Of a stretch of 64,000 bases of DNA, positions 37,305-44,938 are shown piece after piece. The first letter of the stretch is position 1. Every line of letters starts with the position of its first letter. This stretch comes from an uncultured Muribaculaceae bacterium (lineage in GTDB: Bacteria > Bacteroidota > Bacteroidia > Bacteroidales > Muribaculaceae), in NCBI GenBank assembly GCA_910578095.1, contig CAJTOZ010000003.1:62001-126000 (forward strand), in the 5' to 3' direction. The notes under the pieces are model-generated. The model worked only from the letters and a program-made list of their open reading frames with translations. It did no database searches and was not told the origin of the DNA. The translations under genes were made by a program, and so were the position numbers.

Positions 37305-37774
37305 CAGAAGGAGATTTCTACGATTTCAAATTTCATGAGCCCCGAAGGCACGCGAATCTCTACAACCTCTCCGATGCGGTGGCCGAGCAGGCCCTGCGCG
37401 ATGGGAGTGGAGGATGCGATTTTTTTCTCGCGGAGGTTGGCCTCGCTGTCGGCTACGATGGTGTATTCCATTGTCTGTCCGTTGGCCACATTTTTGATTT
37501 TCACCTTGTTGAGGATCTGCACCTCCTCGGTGTTGAGCTTGCTGTCGTCGATGATGCGTGCGTTTGCCACGAGGTCCTTGAGCTGCGAGATTTTCATCTC
37601 AAGCATGCCCTGGGCTTCTTTGGCGGCATCGTATTCGGCATTCTCGCTGAGGTCGCCTTTGTCGCGTGCCTCGGCGATAGCGCGGGATATTTCGGGACGT
37701 TTCACGTTTTCGAGAAACGCGATTTCTTCCATTTTCTTTTTGTAACCTTCCTTGGTCATGTAGGTGATAGCCAT
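37304..37774 (-). CDS. greA: Transcription elongation factor GreA
   Basis: 156 residues, standard length. GreA inserts its coiled coil into the RNA polymerase secondary channel and stimulates cleavage of backtracked RNA. Residues ~10-75 are the antiparallel coiled coil with the acidic tip region ARDKGDLSENAEYDAAKEAQ. The C-terminal FKBP-like domain contains IAQGLLGHRIGEVVEIRVPSG. It heads a greA-HIT-lipoprotein operon with a complete promoter (37889-37920) and a leader hairpin. Confidence 0.96.
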   Translation of the reverse strand: MAITYMTKEGYKKKMEEIAFLENVKRPEISRAIAEARDKGDLSENAEYDAAKEAQGMLEMKISQLKDLVANARIIDDSKLNTEEVQILNKVKIKNVANGQTMEYTIVADSEANLREKKIASSTPIAQGLLGHRIGEVVEIRVPSGLMKFEIVEISF

Positions 37775-37815
37775 GGCTGGTGTGTGTGGGTTTTATGGTT
37801 GTTAGTACTATGCAA

Positions 37816-37841
37816 TAAAAAAGAGAAACCCGGCCGTTTCT
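37816..37841 (-). terminator. Terminator-like hairpin in the greA leader
   Basis: On the minus strand AGAAAC (37841-37836) pairs with GTTTCT (37829-37824) over a 6-nt loop, then CTTTTTT. It lies between the greA promoter and ATG. The stem is short, so strength is uncertain. E. coli greA also has a leader terminator, which yields the GraL RNA. Confidence 0.42.
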
Positions 37842-37888
37842 TTAGGCTGAGTCCCTGTGGTCTTTCTGTTGTGCAAAATTTTCAAGGG

Positions 37889-37920
37889 CAAAGATAAGCA
37901 TTATTTTCGATTCGTGCAAA
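37889..37920 (-). promoter_or_regulatory. Complete promoter of greA operon
   Basis: On the minus strand TTTG (37920-37917), a 20-bp spacer, then TATCTTTG (37896-37889). This is a full match to the Bacteroidetes promoter and predicts a leader of about 110 nt containing the hairpin at 37816-37841. Confidence 0.75.
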
Positions 37921-37961
37921 TAAGAGCCGGTTTAATAATATTTTTCGGCAAATGCGTGTTT

Positions 37962-38000
37962 TCCGGACAAATTTAATGTTGAACTTTAAATTTGTCCGGA
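37962..38000. repeat. 39-nt palindrome at the 3' end of the DUF4143 gene (copy R2)
   Basis: 15-bp arms TCCGGACAAATTTAA (37962-37976) and the reverse complement at 37986-38000 surround GTTGAAC. It encodes the last eight residues (PDKFKVQH) and the stop codon of the ATPase. A near-identical copy (R1) lies just upstream of the gene at 39181-39219. The outer base pairs differ between copies by compensating changes. Confidence 0.85.
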
Positions 38001-39175
38001 AAGTTGAGGTAGTTTATTATGGCGTGGTCGGGTGTGTGCTTCTCCACATCTCCCGCATACACCACTCCGCTGCGGCGCATGCCATCGCCCAACAGGTCTT
38101 TTACATAGTCGATGTTGCGGAAATACTCGGGCCGATAGCTCATGCCGGCCTTTATCTCATAGGCATCGATGCCATGTGGCGTTTCTACAATCAAATCTAT
38201 CTCGTGGCCGGATTTGTCGCGGTAGAAATTGAGATTGCATCGGTCGCCACGGTTGTACGACGATTTCAGCACATTGTTGATCACGAGGTTCTCAAACAAC
38301 GCGCCACGCATAGGATGGCCCGCGAGCTGCGACGCCTCCTGCAGGCCGAGCAAGCGGCACGCCACAGCAGTATCGGTGAAATACAATTTGGGCGATTTCA
38401 CAAGACGCTTGCCTATGTTGGCATGCCATGGTTGCAGCAGATGCACCACAAACGATGCCTCAAGCACGCTGAGCCAACTGTCGACCGTGGGCACCGACAC
38501 GCCCACCTCGACGGCAAGCGACGACTTGTTGAGCTCGCTGCCTATCCTTGCCGCACACAGGCGAAGGAAGATGGAGAATTTGTGCAGGTCCTTCACATCC
38601 ATAAGCCTGCGCACATCGCGCTCCACATAGGTGTCGATGTAATTGTCCACAACCATGCCACGGGCGGAGAAAGGCGAGTTCCACACGCCGGGATATCCAC
38701 CGCTGATTATCATTTCCTCGGGCGAAAAATCGGGAGTGCGGCAGGAAAGAATCTCGTCGGTGGACAACGGCAGAAGAGTAAACACGCCCGTACGACCCGC
38801 AAGCGATTGTCTCAGTTCCGGCAGCAGGGCAAAATTGCGGCTGCCGGTGAGAACGAATTTACGCGAATCGTTGCCCGAAAAACGGTCGTCGTCCACTATC
38901 ACCTGAATCTGGCTGAACAATGCCGGCGCAAGCTGTGCCTCGTCGATGATGGCTCCGCTCGGGAAACGTGCGAGGAAACCTTTGGGGTCTTCCATCGCAA
39001 GCGTGCGGAAACTTATGTCCTCCAGATTCACGTAGGGCAGCTCCGGAAACTCCATACGGCACATCGTGGTTTTACCCGACTGCCTCGGGCCGCACACCGT
39101 GGCTATGGGAAACACCGACAGCGCATTCCGCAAGGCCGGCTGCATGGCACGTTGTATGTAATTTTGCATCGGCAT
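37973..39175 (-). CDS. AAA ATPase with DUF4143 C-terminal domain
   Basis: 400 residues. The N-terminal AAA_14-type domain has Walker A GPRQSGKT at 29-36 and Walker B SGAIIDEAQ around 72-80, with a sensor-like VLTGSRNFALL. The C-terminal ~200 residues match the DUF4143 pattern (YIDTYVERDVRRLMDVKDLHKFSIFLRLCAARIGSELNKSSLA, then an endonuclease-like SGHEIDLIVE with DxxI). Proteins of this type are widespread, occur in many copies in Bacteroidales genomes, and have no settled function. The gene is bracketed by two 39-nt palindromes; the upstream one supplies a promoter ending 12 bp from the start. An alternative ATG is at 39169. Confidence 0.9.
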   Translation of the reverse strand: MPMQNYIQRAMQPALRNALSVFPIATVCGPRQSGKTTMCRMEFPELPYVNLEDISFRTLAMEDPKGFLARFPSGAIIDEAQLAPALFSQIQVIVDDDRFSGNDSRKFVLTGSRNFALLPELRQSLAGRTGVFTLLPLSTDEILSCRTPDFSPEEMIISGGYPGVWNSPFSARGMVVDNYIDTYVERDVRRLMDVKDLHKFSIFLRLCAARIGSELNKSSLAVEVGVSVPTVDSWLSVLEASFVVHLLQPWHANIGKRLVKSPKLYFTDTAVACRLLGLQEASQLAGHPMRGALFENLVINNVLKSSYNRGDRCNLNFYRDKSGHEIDLIVETPHGIDAYEIKAGMSYRPEYFRNIDYVKDLLGDGMRRSGVVYAGDVEKHTPDHAIINYLNFPDKFKVQH

Positions 39176-39180
39176 CGTTT

Positions 39181-39219
39181 TTTGGACAAATTTAAGGTTG
39201 AACTTTAAATTTGTCCAAA
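39181..39219. repeat. 39-nt palindrome upstream of the DUF4143 gene (copy R1)
   Basis: Arms TTTGGACAAATTTAA (39181-39195) and its exact reverse complement (39205-39219) flank a GTTGAAC core. Relative to R2 (37962-38000), TT/AA at arm positions 2-3 replaces CC/GG and the rest is nearly unchanged, so symmetry is conserved though sequence is not. Confidence 0.85.
39187..39219 (-). promoter_or_regulatory. Promoter inside palindrome R1
   Basis: On the minus strand TTTG (39219-39216), 21 bp, then TAAATTTG (39194-39187): a full Bacteroidetes promoter contained in the dyad. By symmetry the plus strand also has TTTG (39181-39184), 21 bp and TAAATTTG (39206-39213), though no plus-strand gene follows. 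Confidence 0.65.
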
Positions 39220-39279
39220 GTTACACTTATTTCCTCAATTGTGCAAGTGGAGCAACGGTTAAGTTCAAATAACTATAGC

Positions 39280-39317
39280 CGATACGCGTATCGCCTTTGC
39301 AGCGCCTGCCGGGCGCT
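39280..39317. repeat. Small palindromes downstream of the porin gene
   Basis: CGATACGCGTATCG (39280-39293) is a perfect 14-bp palindrome. AGCGCC/GGCGCT (39301-39306, 39312-39317) forms a second hairpin. They lie 24-61 bp past the porin stop and may be a processing or termination structure; no T-run is evident. Confidence 0.45.
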
Positions 39318-39340
39318 CACACGTCAATGACCTTTGTCTT

Positions 39341-40672
39341 TCAGAACGTGAATGCGAGCTGGGTCTGGATGCGGGAGTCGGAAGCGGAGCCAATGTTCCA
39401 TGTGGCGCGGTTGCCCCAGAGGTATTCTATACCCCAGGTGAGATATGATGTGATGTTGTAAAAAGCGTTGACGGCTATATAGTTGGCGTAGCGATAGTTC
39501 TGGGATTCGGGGAGTGCGTCGGCATAGGCCGCCACATCCCACAGGTGTGAGTGCGAGGCCATGGCGTTGAGCTGCAGGCGCGGTGTGGGTGTGTAGCTGA
39601 CGCCGAATGTGGCTCCGAGCATTGGTGTGGCTGTCATGTGCCCGGGATGCGCATTGTCGGGAACGAATGACAGCGGGAGGCCGGCGATGTCCTGAAGGTA
39701 GCATCCGATGCCGCGTCCGTAGGCGGCTGTGGCGTAGAATATGAGGCGAGGGTCGGGCGAGGCATTGCCGGAAAGCTGCACTCCCCATCCGGCGAGGTGG
39801 CGTGTGGAGCCGGCCACGAGGTCGCGGTAGGCGAAGTTGCGGAGTATGGCAGAGAGGCGCACGCGGTTGTTGTCGGAAAAGCGGTATTGGATCCATGCGG
39901 GGATGTCGGGTATGCGCTGGTCGGCGTCGGAAAACTCGGCTACGGGTTTGTCATCGAGTTGTGGGTAGTCGTGGCCGCGGTAGTGGCCGTTGGAGGAGTA
40001 GAATGTGGGCATGTCTATACCCACGGCGACGCTGAATCCGCCTCCAAATTCCGGAGTGGTGTATCCCACTTCGTAGACGGTGGTGCAGAGCATGCCGTTT
40101 GGACCTTCAGGGTCGATGGTCGGCGGCTGTGAAGCGTCGGCGTCGCTCATGAGCGTGTGTTTCAGGCCGGCGGTGATACCGCGCCACGAAAGTGTGGCAG
40201 TCTTGAGTTTGATATTGGGGCTTGTGCCTCCTGTAGAGCCCACTTTGAAGTAGGCGCTGATTTCGTCGGGCGTGCCAGCGAGGCCCACCACCTGCATGTG
40301 CACGTTGCCCTGCAGCGGGTTTATGAAGAAGTCGCCCTTGTGGCCCGGTGTGGCGGGCACGGGTATGGCCGAAGTGGTGAAGTCGATGCCTGATCCTTGC
40401 TTGTAGAGGTTGTTGCCGAGATCGACGCCCATGATTGGGTTGATGACGCCTCCGACAGCGAGTATAAAGCTGTTGTCGGCGGTGTGGATGGCGAAGCTTG
40501 GCGCCGGTATGTCGCGCTTTTCGTGCGGACGGCTGCGGTGGAGTATTCGTGCGATTTCGGCGGAGGTGCGTGACACGTGCACCGATTTGTCCGCAGCAGC
40601 GGAATCGGCAACCTCGCCTGCGAGCGCGGGCATGGCTACAGCTACGGCGAGCAGTACTGGGATGGCTTTCAT
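39341..40672 (-). CDS. DcaP-like outer-membrane porin
   Basis: 443 residues. It has a signal peptide (MKAIPVLLAVAVAMPALAG), a short periplasmic N-terminal segment, then a beta-barrel: alternating amphipathic strands with aromatic girdles (ATLSWRGITAGLKHTLMSD, YRFSDNNRVRLSAILRNFAYRDL) and a terminal Phe in the last strand TQLAFTF, the usual barrel-assembly signal. The sequence fits the DcaP-like trimeric porin family, which takes up small anionic or peptide-like solutes in other bacteria. The start codon sits 2 nt from a 15-bp hairpin (40675-40710). Its own promoter is not visible, so read-through from serA is possible. Confidence 0.82.
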   Translation of the reverse strand: MKAIPVLLAVAVAMPALAGEVADSAAADKSVHVSRTSAEIARILHRSRPHEKRDIPAPSFAIHTADNSFILAVGGVINPIMGVDLGNNLYKQGSGIDFTTSAIPVPATPGHKGDFFINPLQGNVHMQVVGLAGTPDEISAYFKVGSTGGTSPNIKLKTATLSWRGITAGLKHTLMSDADASQPPTIDPEGPNGMLCTTVYEVGYTTPEFGGGFSVAVGIDMPTFYSSNGHYRGHDYPQLDDKPVAEFSDADQRIPDIPAWIQYRFSDNNRVRLSAILRNFAYRDLVAGSTRHLAGWGVQLSGNASPDPRLIFYATAAYGRGIGCYLQDIAGLPLSFVPDNAHPGHMTATPMLGATFGVSYTPTPRLQLNAMASHSHLWDVAAYADALPESQNYRYANYIAVNAFYNITSYLTWGIEYLWGNRATWNIGSASDSRIQTQLAFTF

Positions 40673-40674
40673 AA

Positions 40675-40710
40675 ATAAATGCGTTGTTTGATTATAAACA
40701 ACGCATTTAT
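40675..40710 (-). terminator. Strong hairpin between serA and the porin gene
   Basis: ATAAATGCGTTGTTT (40675-40689) pairs perfectly with 40696-40710 around a 6-nt loop. On the minus strand it follows the serA stop by 32 bp and ends 2 nt before the porin ATG, so it could terminate serA or hide the porin translation start. T-richness after it is modest (ATTTATTT on the minus strand). Confidence 0.55.
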
Positions 40711-40742
40711 CTGATTTGTTGAAATGTGCCTGAAGAGGCCGT

Positions 40743-41663
40743 CTATTTATTTACCTGGAAGCGGGTGTCGCCGTCGCGGAAGTAGGCTGCTATCTGGCGT
40801 GCTGCCGCGATGCCGGCGTTGATGTTGGCCTCGGCTGTCTGCGCGCCCATTTTCTTGGGCGTGAAGAACACGCGTCCGGGCGCTGCCTCGGCGAGAGTGT
40901 CGGCGCAGTCGGGACGCACATCGGCCATGTAGCGCAGGTCGGAGCGTGCGGCGAGAGCCTCCGTAAGGCCTACCTCGTCCATCACTTCCTTGCGCGCGGT
41001 GTTTATCACCACGCCGCCCTTGGGCATCATGCCGAGCAGGCGAGCGCCTATGCTGCCGCGTGTCTCGGGGGTGGCGGGAATGTGAATGCTCAGCACATCG
41101 CTGCCGGCATAGAGGGTCTCCACGCTGTCGACAGGCTCCACGCCGGCTTCACGCATCACTTCCGGCGGGCAGAAGGGGTCGAACGCGCTCACATGCATGC
41201 CGAATCCGGCAGCGATGCGGGCCACGCAGCGCCCTACCTGACCAAAGGCCTGCAATCCGAGGCGCTTGCCGCGCAGCTCTGTGCCGGACGTGCCGGAGTA
41301 CATGTTGCGAACAGCCATCACCGCCATACCGAACACGAGCTCGGCCACAGCATTGGAGTTCTGTCCCGGTGTGTTTTCCACCACTATGCCGCGGGCCGTG
41401 GCTGCGGCGAGGTCGATATTGTCGTAGCCGGCGCCTGCGCGCACCACTATCTTAAGGGTCTTGGCTGCGTCTATCACATCGGCATCCACCTTGTCGGAGC
41501 GGACTATGAGCGCATCGGCATCGGCCACTGCTGCGAGCAGCGCGTCCTTGCCGTCGTATTTTTCAAGCAGCACAGCCTCGTGGCCGGCAGCTTCAAGCAC
41601 CTCGCGGATGCCGTTGGAAGCAACCTTTGCGAAGGGCTTTTCTGTGGCTATGAGTACTTTCAT
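40743..41663 (-). CDS. serA: D-3-phosphoglycerate dehydrogenase, short form
   Basis: 306 residues. It oxidises 3-phosphoglycerate to 3-phosphohydroxypyruvate, the first step of serine synthesis. It is a D-isomer-specific 2-hydroxyacid dehydrogenase: NAD fold with GLQAFGQVGRCVARIAAGFG (~135-155), Arg/Glu catalytic region VVRAGAGYDNIDLAAATARGI and a late RKEVMDEVGL segment. At this length it lacks the C-terminal ACT domain, so serine feedback of the E. coli type is not expected. It overlaps serC by 4 bp (ATGA), which supports the serine assignment over other hydroxyacid dehydrogenases. Confidence 0.9.
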   Translation of the reverse strand: MKVLIATEKPFAKVASNGIREVLEAAGHEAVLLEKYDGKDALLAAVADADALIVRSDKVDADVIDAAKTLKIVVRAGAGYDNIDLAAATARGIVVENTPGQNSNAVAELVFGMAVMAVRNMYSGTSGTELRGKRLGLQAFGQVGRCVARIAAGFGMHVSAFDPFCPPEVMREAGVEPVDSVETLYAGSDVLSIHIPATPETRGSIGARLLGMMPKGGVVINTARKEVMDEVGLTEALAARSDLRYMADVRPDCADTLAEAAPGRVFFTPKKMGAQTAEANINAGIAAARQIAAYFRDGDTRFQVNK

Positions 41664-42730
41664 TTGTGTGCGGTTTCGAAGTCGTTCATGGCGTTGATGA
41701 GGGCGTCGACGCTCTCCAGCGGCAGAGCGTTGTAGAGCGATGCGCGGAATCCGCCTACACTGCGGTGGCCTTTGATGCCCACGATGTCGCGCTGCGAACA
41801 GAAGTCGATGAAGTCTTTCTCGAGGTGGGCGTATTCGGGCGACATGACGAATGTGACGTTCATGAGCGAGCGGTCGGGGATGCGTGCTGTGCCGCAGAAC
41901 ATGGTGCTGTTGTCGATGGCTTCGTAGAGGCGTCCGGCTTTAAGGGAGGCGCTTTCGTAGAGCGCGTCGACGCCGCCGAGTTCCTTGTAGTGGCGCAGTG
42001 TCTGCAGGGCCGTGAATATGGGCAGCACGGGGGGCGTGTTGAACATAGAGCCTTTCTTTACGTGCGTGCGGTAGTCGAGCATGGTGGGTATGGGGCGGTC
42101 CACCTTGCCGAGGGCTTCGTCCTTTACAATCACGAGCGTGACGCCGGCGGGTGCGAGGTTTTTCTGTGCTCCGGCGTAGATGGCGTCGTAGCGCTTCACA
42201 TCGACGGGACGCGAGAAGATATCGGAGCTCATGTCGGCGATAAGAGGGCATGGCGCGTCGATGTCGGCATGGAGCTCGGTGCCGTAGATGGTGTTGTTTG
42301 TGGTGATGTGCAGATAGTCAAGCCCTTCGGGTATGGTGTAGTCGTGGGGATAGTAAGTGTAGTGGTCGGGCTCGGATGATGCGAGCACATCGACTTCGCC
42401 GAAGAGGCGTGCCTCCTTGATGGCGTTGTGTGCCCATGTGCCTGTGTCGAGATATCCTGCACGGTGGCGCAGGAAGTTGTATGGTATCATGGCAAACTGC
42501 ATCGACGCGCCGCCTCCGAGCCACAGCACGCTGTAGCCTTCGGGCACTCCGAGGAGTTCTTTGACGAGTGCTCCGGCTTCGTCGATTACAGCCTGGAATT
42601 CCTTGCTGCGGTGAGAAATGGAGAGGAGGGAAATACCTGTGCCGGCGAAGTCGCGGATGGCATCGATGGTGTTGTTTACGGCGTAGTCGCTGAGGATGGA
42701 CGGTCCGGCCGAAAAGTTATGCTTCTTCAT
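41660..42730 (-). CDS. serC: Phosphoserine aminotransferase
   Basis: 356 residues from ATG 42730, matching the family start MKKHNFSAGPSILS. It uses PLP and glutamate to convert 3-phosphohydroxypyruvate to phosphoserine. Motifs: SAGPSILSDYAV, ISHRSKEFQAV, LWLGGGASMQFAMIPYNFL, and the PLP-lysine region DAIYAGAQKNLAPAGVTLVIV (~185-205). A -7 element at 42757-42764 gives a leader of about 20 nt, and a serC-serA operon follows. serB is not in the window. Confidence 0.96.
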   Translation of the reverse strand: MKKHNFSAGPSILSDYAVNNTIDAIRDFAGTGISLLSISHRSKEFQAVIDEAGALVKELLGVPEGYSVLWLGGGASMQFAMIPYNFLRHRAGYLDTGTWAHNAIKEARLFGEVDVLASSEPDHYTYYPHDYTIPEGLDYLHITTNNTIYGTELHADIDAPCPLIADMSSDIFSRPVDVKRYDAIYAGAQKNLAPAGVTLVIVKDEALGKVDRPIPTMLDYRTHVKKGSMFNTPPVLPIFTALQTLRHYKELGGVDALYESASLKAGRLYEAIDNSTMFCGTARIPDRSLMNVTFVMSPEYAHLEKDFIDFCSQRDIVGIKGHRSVGGFRASLYNALPLESVDALINAMNDFETAHK

Positions 42731-42756
42731 AGGATGAAATTTGAGAAGGTTTTCGG

Positions 42757-42764
42757 CAAAGATA
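42757..42764 (-). promoter_or_regulatory. -7 promoter element of serC-serA
   Basis: TATCTTTG on the minus strand matches TAnnTTTG, 26 bp before the serC ATG. No clear -33 TTTG. Confidence 0.6.
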
Positions 42765-42818
42765 AGAAAATAATGTTTACGAGCGCAATTTCTGTGTAAG
42801 AAATTGGCGATTATTCTC

Positions 42819-43850
42819 TCAGGCGAACAGACCAAGGTCGGCGGAGTGGTCGATACCGAGGTGGGAGTAGGCGAGGTCGGTGACTTCGCGTCCGCGGGGA
42901 GTGCGTTTTATGAAGCCTTCTTTTATGAGGTATGGCTCGTAAACTTCCTCAATGGTACCGGGATCCTCGCCGAGAGCGGTGGCAATGGTGCTTAGGCCTA
43001 CGGGGCCGCCTTTGAACTTGGTGATGACTGTGCGCAGGAGCTTGTTGTCGATTTCATCGAGGCCGTAGCGGTCGATGTTTAGGGCTTCGAGTGCGTAGCG
43101 TGCTATGTCGAGATCGATGTCGCCGCTGCCTTTCACCTGAGCGAAGTCGCGCACGCGTCGCAGCAAGGCATTGGCTATTCGTGGCGTGCCCCGGCTGCGC
43201 AGTGCTATCTCGAGGGCGGCATCGGCCGAGATGCGCACGGCGAGCAGCCCTGCCGAGCGCTCGACGATGCGTCGGAGCACGGCGTGGTCGTAGTACTCGA
43301 GGTGGCAGTTGATGCCGAAACGTGCGCGCAGGGGCGATGTGAGCAGTCCGCTGCGCGTGGTTGCACCCACAAGGGTGAACGGCTCGAGGGCGAGCTGTAC
43401 GGATCGCGCTCCGGGTCCTTTGTCGATCATGATGTCGATGCGGTAGTCCTCCATGGCCGAGTAGAGGTATTCCTCCACTATGGGGCTGAGGCGGTGTATC
43501 TCGTCGATGAAGAGAACGTCGTTGGGCTCGAGGGATGTGAGTATGCCGGCGAGGTCGCCGGGCTTGTCAAGCACTGGGCCGGAGGTGATTTTGAGGCCTA
43601 CGCCGAGTTCATTGGCCACGATGCCTGCGAGCGTGGTCTTGCCAAGTCCGGGAGGGCCGAAGAGCAGGATGTGGTCGAGTGCTTCGCCGCGCATGCGTGC
43701 GGCGGCCACAAACACCCGCAGGTTGTCGACAATCTTGTCCTGTCCGGTGAATGCGGAAAAACTGTCGGGGCGCAGCGCGCGTTCTATGTCGCGCTCGGAG
43801 CCTGCCGGTGCGGCGCTGTTGCGGATGTCGAATGAGTTATCGTCGTTCAT
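42819..43850 (-). CDS. ruvB: Holliday junction branch-migration ATPase RuvB
   Basis: 343 residues, standard. RuvB hexamers pump DNA through Holliday junctions with RuvA. Motifs: LRPDSFSAFTGQDKIVDNL, Walker A GPPGLGKTTLAG (~66-77), Walker B VLFIDEIHRLSP, the DNA-contacting GATTRSGLLTSPLRARFGI loop, and the C-terminal winged helix (YEPYLIKEGFIKRTPRGREVTDLAY). It is last in the pyrG-yidC block and overlaps the acyltransferase upstream by 4 bp (ATGA). ruvA and ruvC are not nearby. Confidence 0.97.
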   Translation of the reverse strand: MNDDNSFDIRNSAAPAGSERDIERALRPDSFSAFTGQDKIVDNLRVFVAAARMRGEALDHILLFGPPGLGKTTLAGIVANELGVGLKITSGPVLDKPGDLAGILTSLEPNDVLFIDEIHRLSPIVEEYLYSAMEDYRIDIMIDKGPGARSVQLALEPFTLVGATTRSGLLTSPLRARFGINCHLEYYDHAVLRRIVERSAGLLAVRISADAALEIALRSRGTPRIANALLRRVRDFAQVKGSGDIDLDIARYALEALNIDRYGLDEIDNKLLRTVITKFKGGPVGLSTIATALGEDPGTIEEVYEPYLIKEGFIKRTPRGREVTDLAYSHLGIDHSADLGLFA

Positions 43851-44938
43851 GACGGATTAGCTTCTTTAAAAGTGTTTGCTTCTACGACGTAGCTATTCTG
43901 CGTTTTTACCACCGTACTGTAAAACGAACGCAAAGGCTTGGGGCGTCCGAATATATACTTTTCAACATATGGGAGCTGACACAACACATCGTGAATAATC
44001 AGACTGCCTATATATGCAATAAGAAATGCAAACCAAAAATAACTGTCATCGTCCAAGATGATAAATTGAGGCCTGACCGCAGCCAATATAGGTATCAAAA
44101 CCCACGATATGGTGTATGTAGCCAAGGTGCGTTGGCCAAGATAAAGGGATATTTTTCCTATAAACGCATCATTCCGGAAGATATGCTTTATGGAATGAAA
44201 TAATGCGAATATTAAATAAATGGCAACAAACGGGGTGATGATTTTCAATGCCGTCTTGCGTACGAAATAAGAAGCGTGCGGCATATCGGCGACAGCATAG
44301 CACGCAACCAACAGTACGCCTGCCACCAGTACAAGATATTTCCGCGATAATAATTTGAAAAATGACGACTTATGCATCCCACAAATCATTCCGCTTGCAA
44401 AAAACATGTTTCCGAATGTGGCTTGCTTCCAATGCAGATAGTCAAAACATTTGTCGTGAAACAGTGAAATAATCAATGTGGTAAGCGCCGCGGATAGAAT
44501 CAGCACATTTTTTGGAGATACAGATTCCCTATGTTTATTGGCAATACATAGAAGGAATGTATTAAATACCGATATTTCAAAAAGGGCTACCAGAAAATAG
44601 TTGCCACGGACACAGCCGGAGGACACAGCATCGACAAAATCGTCAAAAGGTACCGCAAAGAGCAAGAAGAACACCGACGGTACCACAAGCCGGTTAAACA
44701 ACAACCGTGTACGTTGAGCAAGGTAACGACCGGTGTATGTTTCAAGAGCCCTGATCGACAGCAGGCCCGCAAGGAAATGGAAACAGGGAACACGGAATCT
44801 TGCCAAAAGCGGAGAGATGGGCTCCCCTATCACAAAGCTAAAGTCGTCGAACACATTATGAGTATGGCACAGAACAATGCCGATTGCGAGGCTTGCTCTC
44901 AACGCATCAAACCATAATATACGCTGCATTTTATCCAT
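43847..44938 (-). CDS. Acyltransferase-3 family membrane protein, lower GC than neighbours
   Basis: 363 residues. It resembles the acyltransferase_3 (OafA/WecH-like) family: WFDALRASLAIGIVLCHTHN near the N-terminus (usually DxLRxxA...H), then about ten hydrophobic spans such as LVVPSVFFLLFAVPF and YLVLVAGVLLVACYAVA. Members acylate surface glycans from the inner membrane. Its AT-richness and codon choice differ visibly from the genes on both sides, yet it overlaps GT9 by 8 bp and ruvB by 4 bp, so it seems a recently acquired gene neatly fitted into the operon. Together with the adjacent glycosyltransferase it may modify LPS or another glycan. Confidence 0.82.
   Translation of the reverse strand: MDKMQRILWFDALRASLAIGIVLCHTHNVFDDFSFVIGEPISPLLARFRVPCFHFLAGLLSIRALETYTGRYLAQRTRLLFNRLVVPSVFFLLFAVPFDDFVDAVSSGCVRGNYFLVALFEISVFNTFLLCIANKHRESVSPKNVLILSAALTTLIISLFHDKCFDYLHWKQATFGNMFFASGMICGMHKSSFFKLLSRKYLVLVAGVLLVACYAVADMPHASYFVRKTALKIITPFVAIYLIFALFHSIKHIFRNDAFIGKISLYLGQRTLATYTISWVLIPILAAVRPQFIILDDDSYFWFAFLIAYIGSLIIHDVLCQLPYVEKYIFGRPKPLRSFYSTVVKTQNSYVVEANTFKEANPS

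Noticed and set aside
37952..39208. 418-codon plus-strand open frame over the DUF4143 ATPase
   Set aside because: It is the mirror of a real gene with Walker motifs. The palindromes at both ends make its termini look gene-like (FLDKFKVEL), but no family resemblance is seen.
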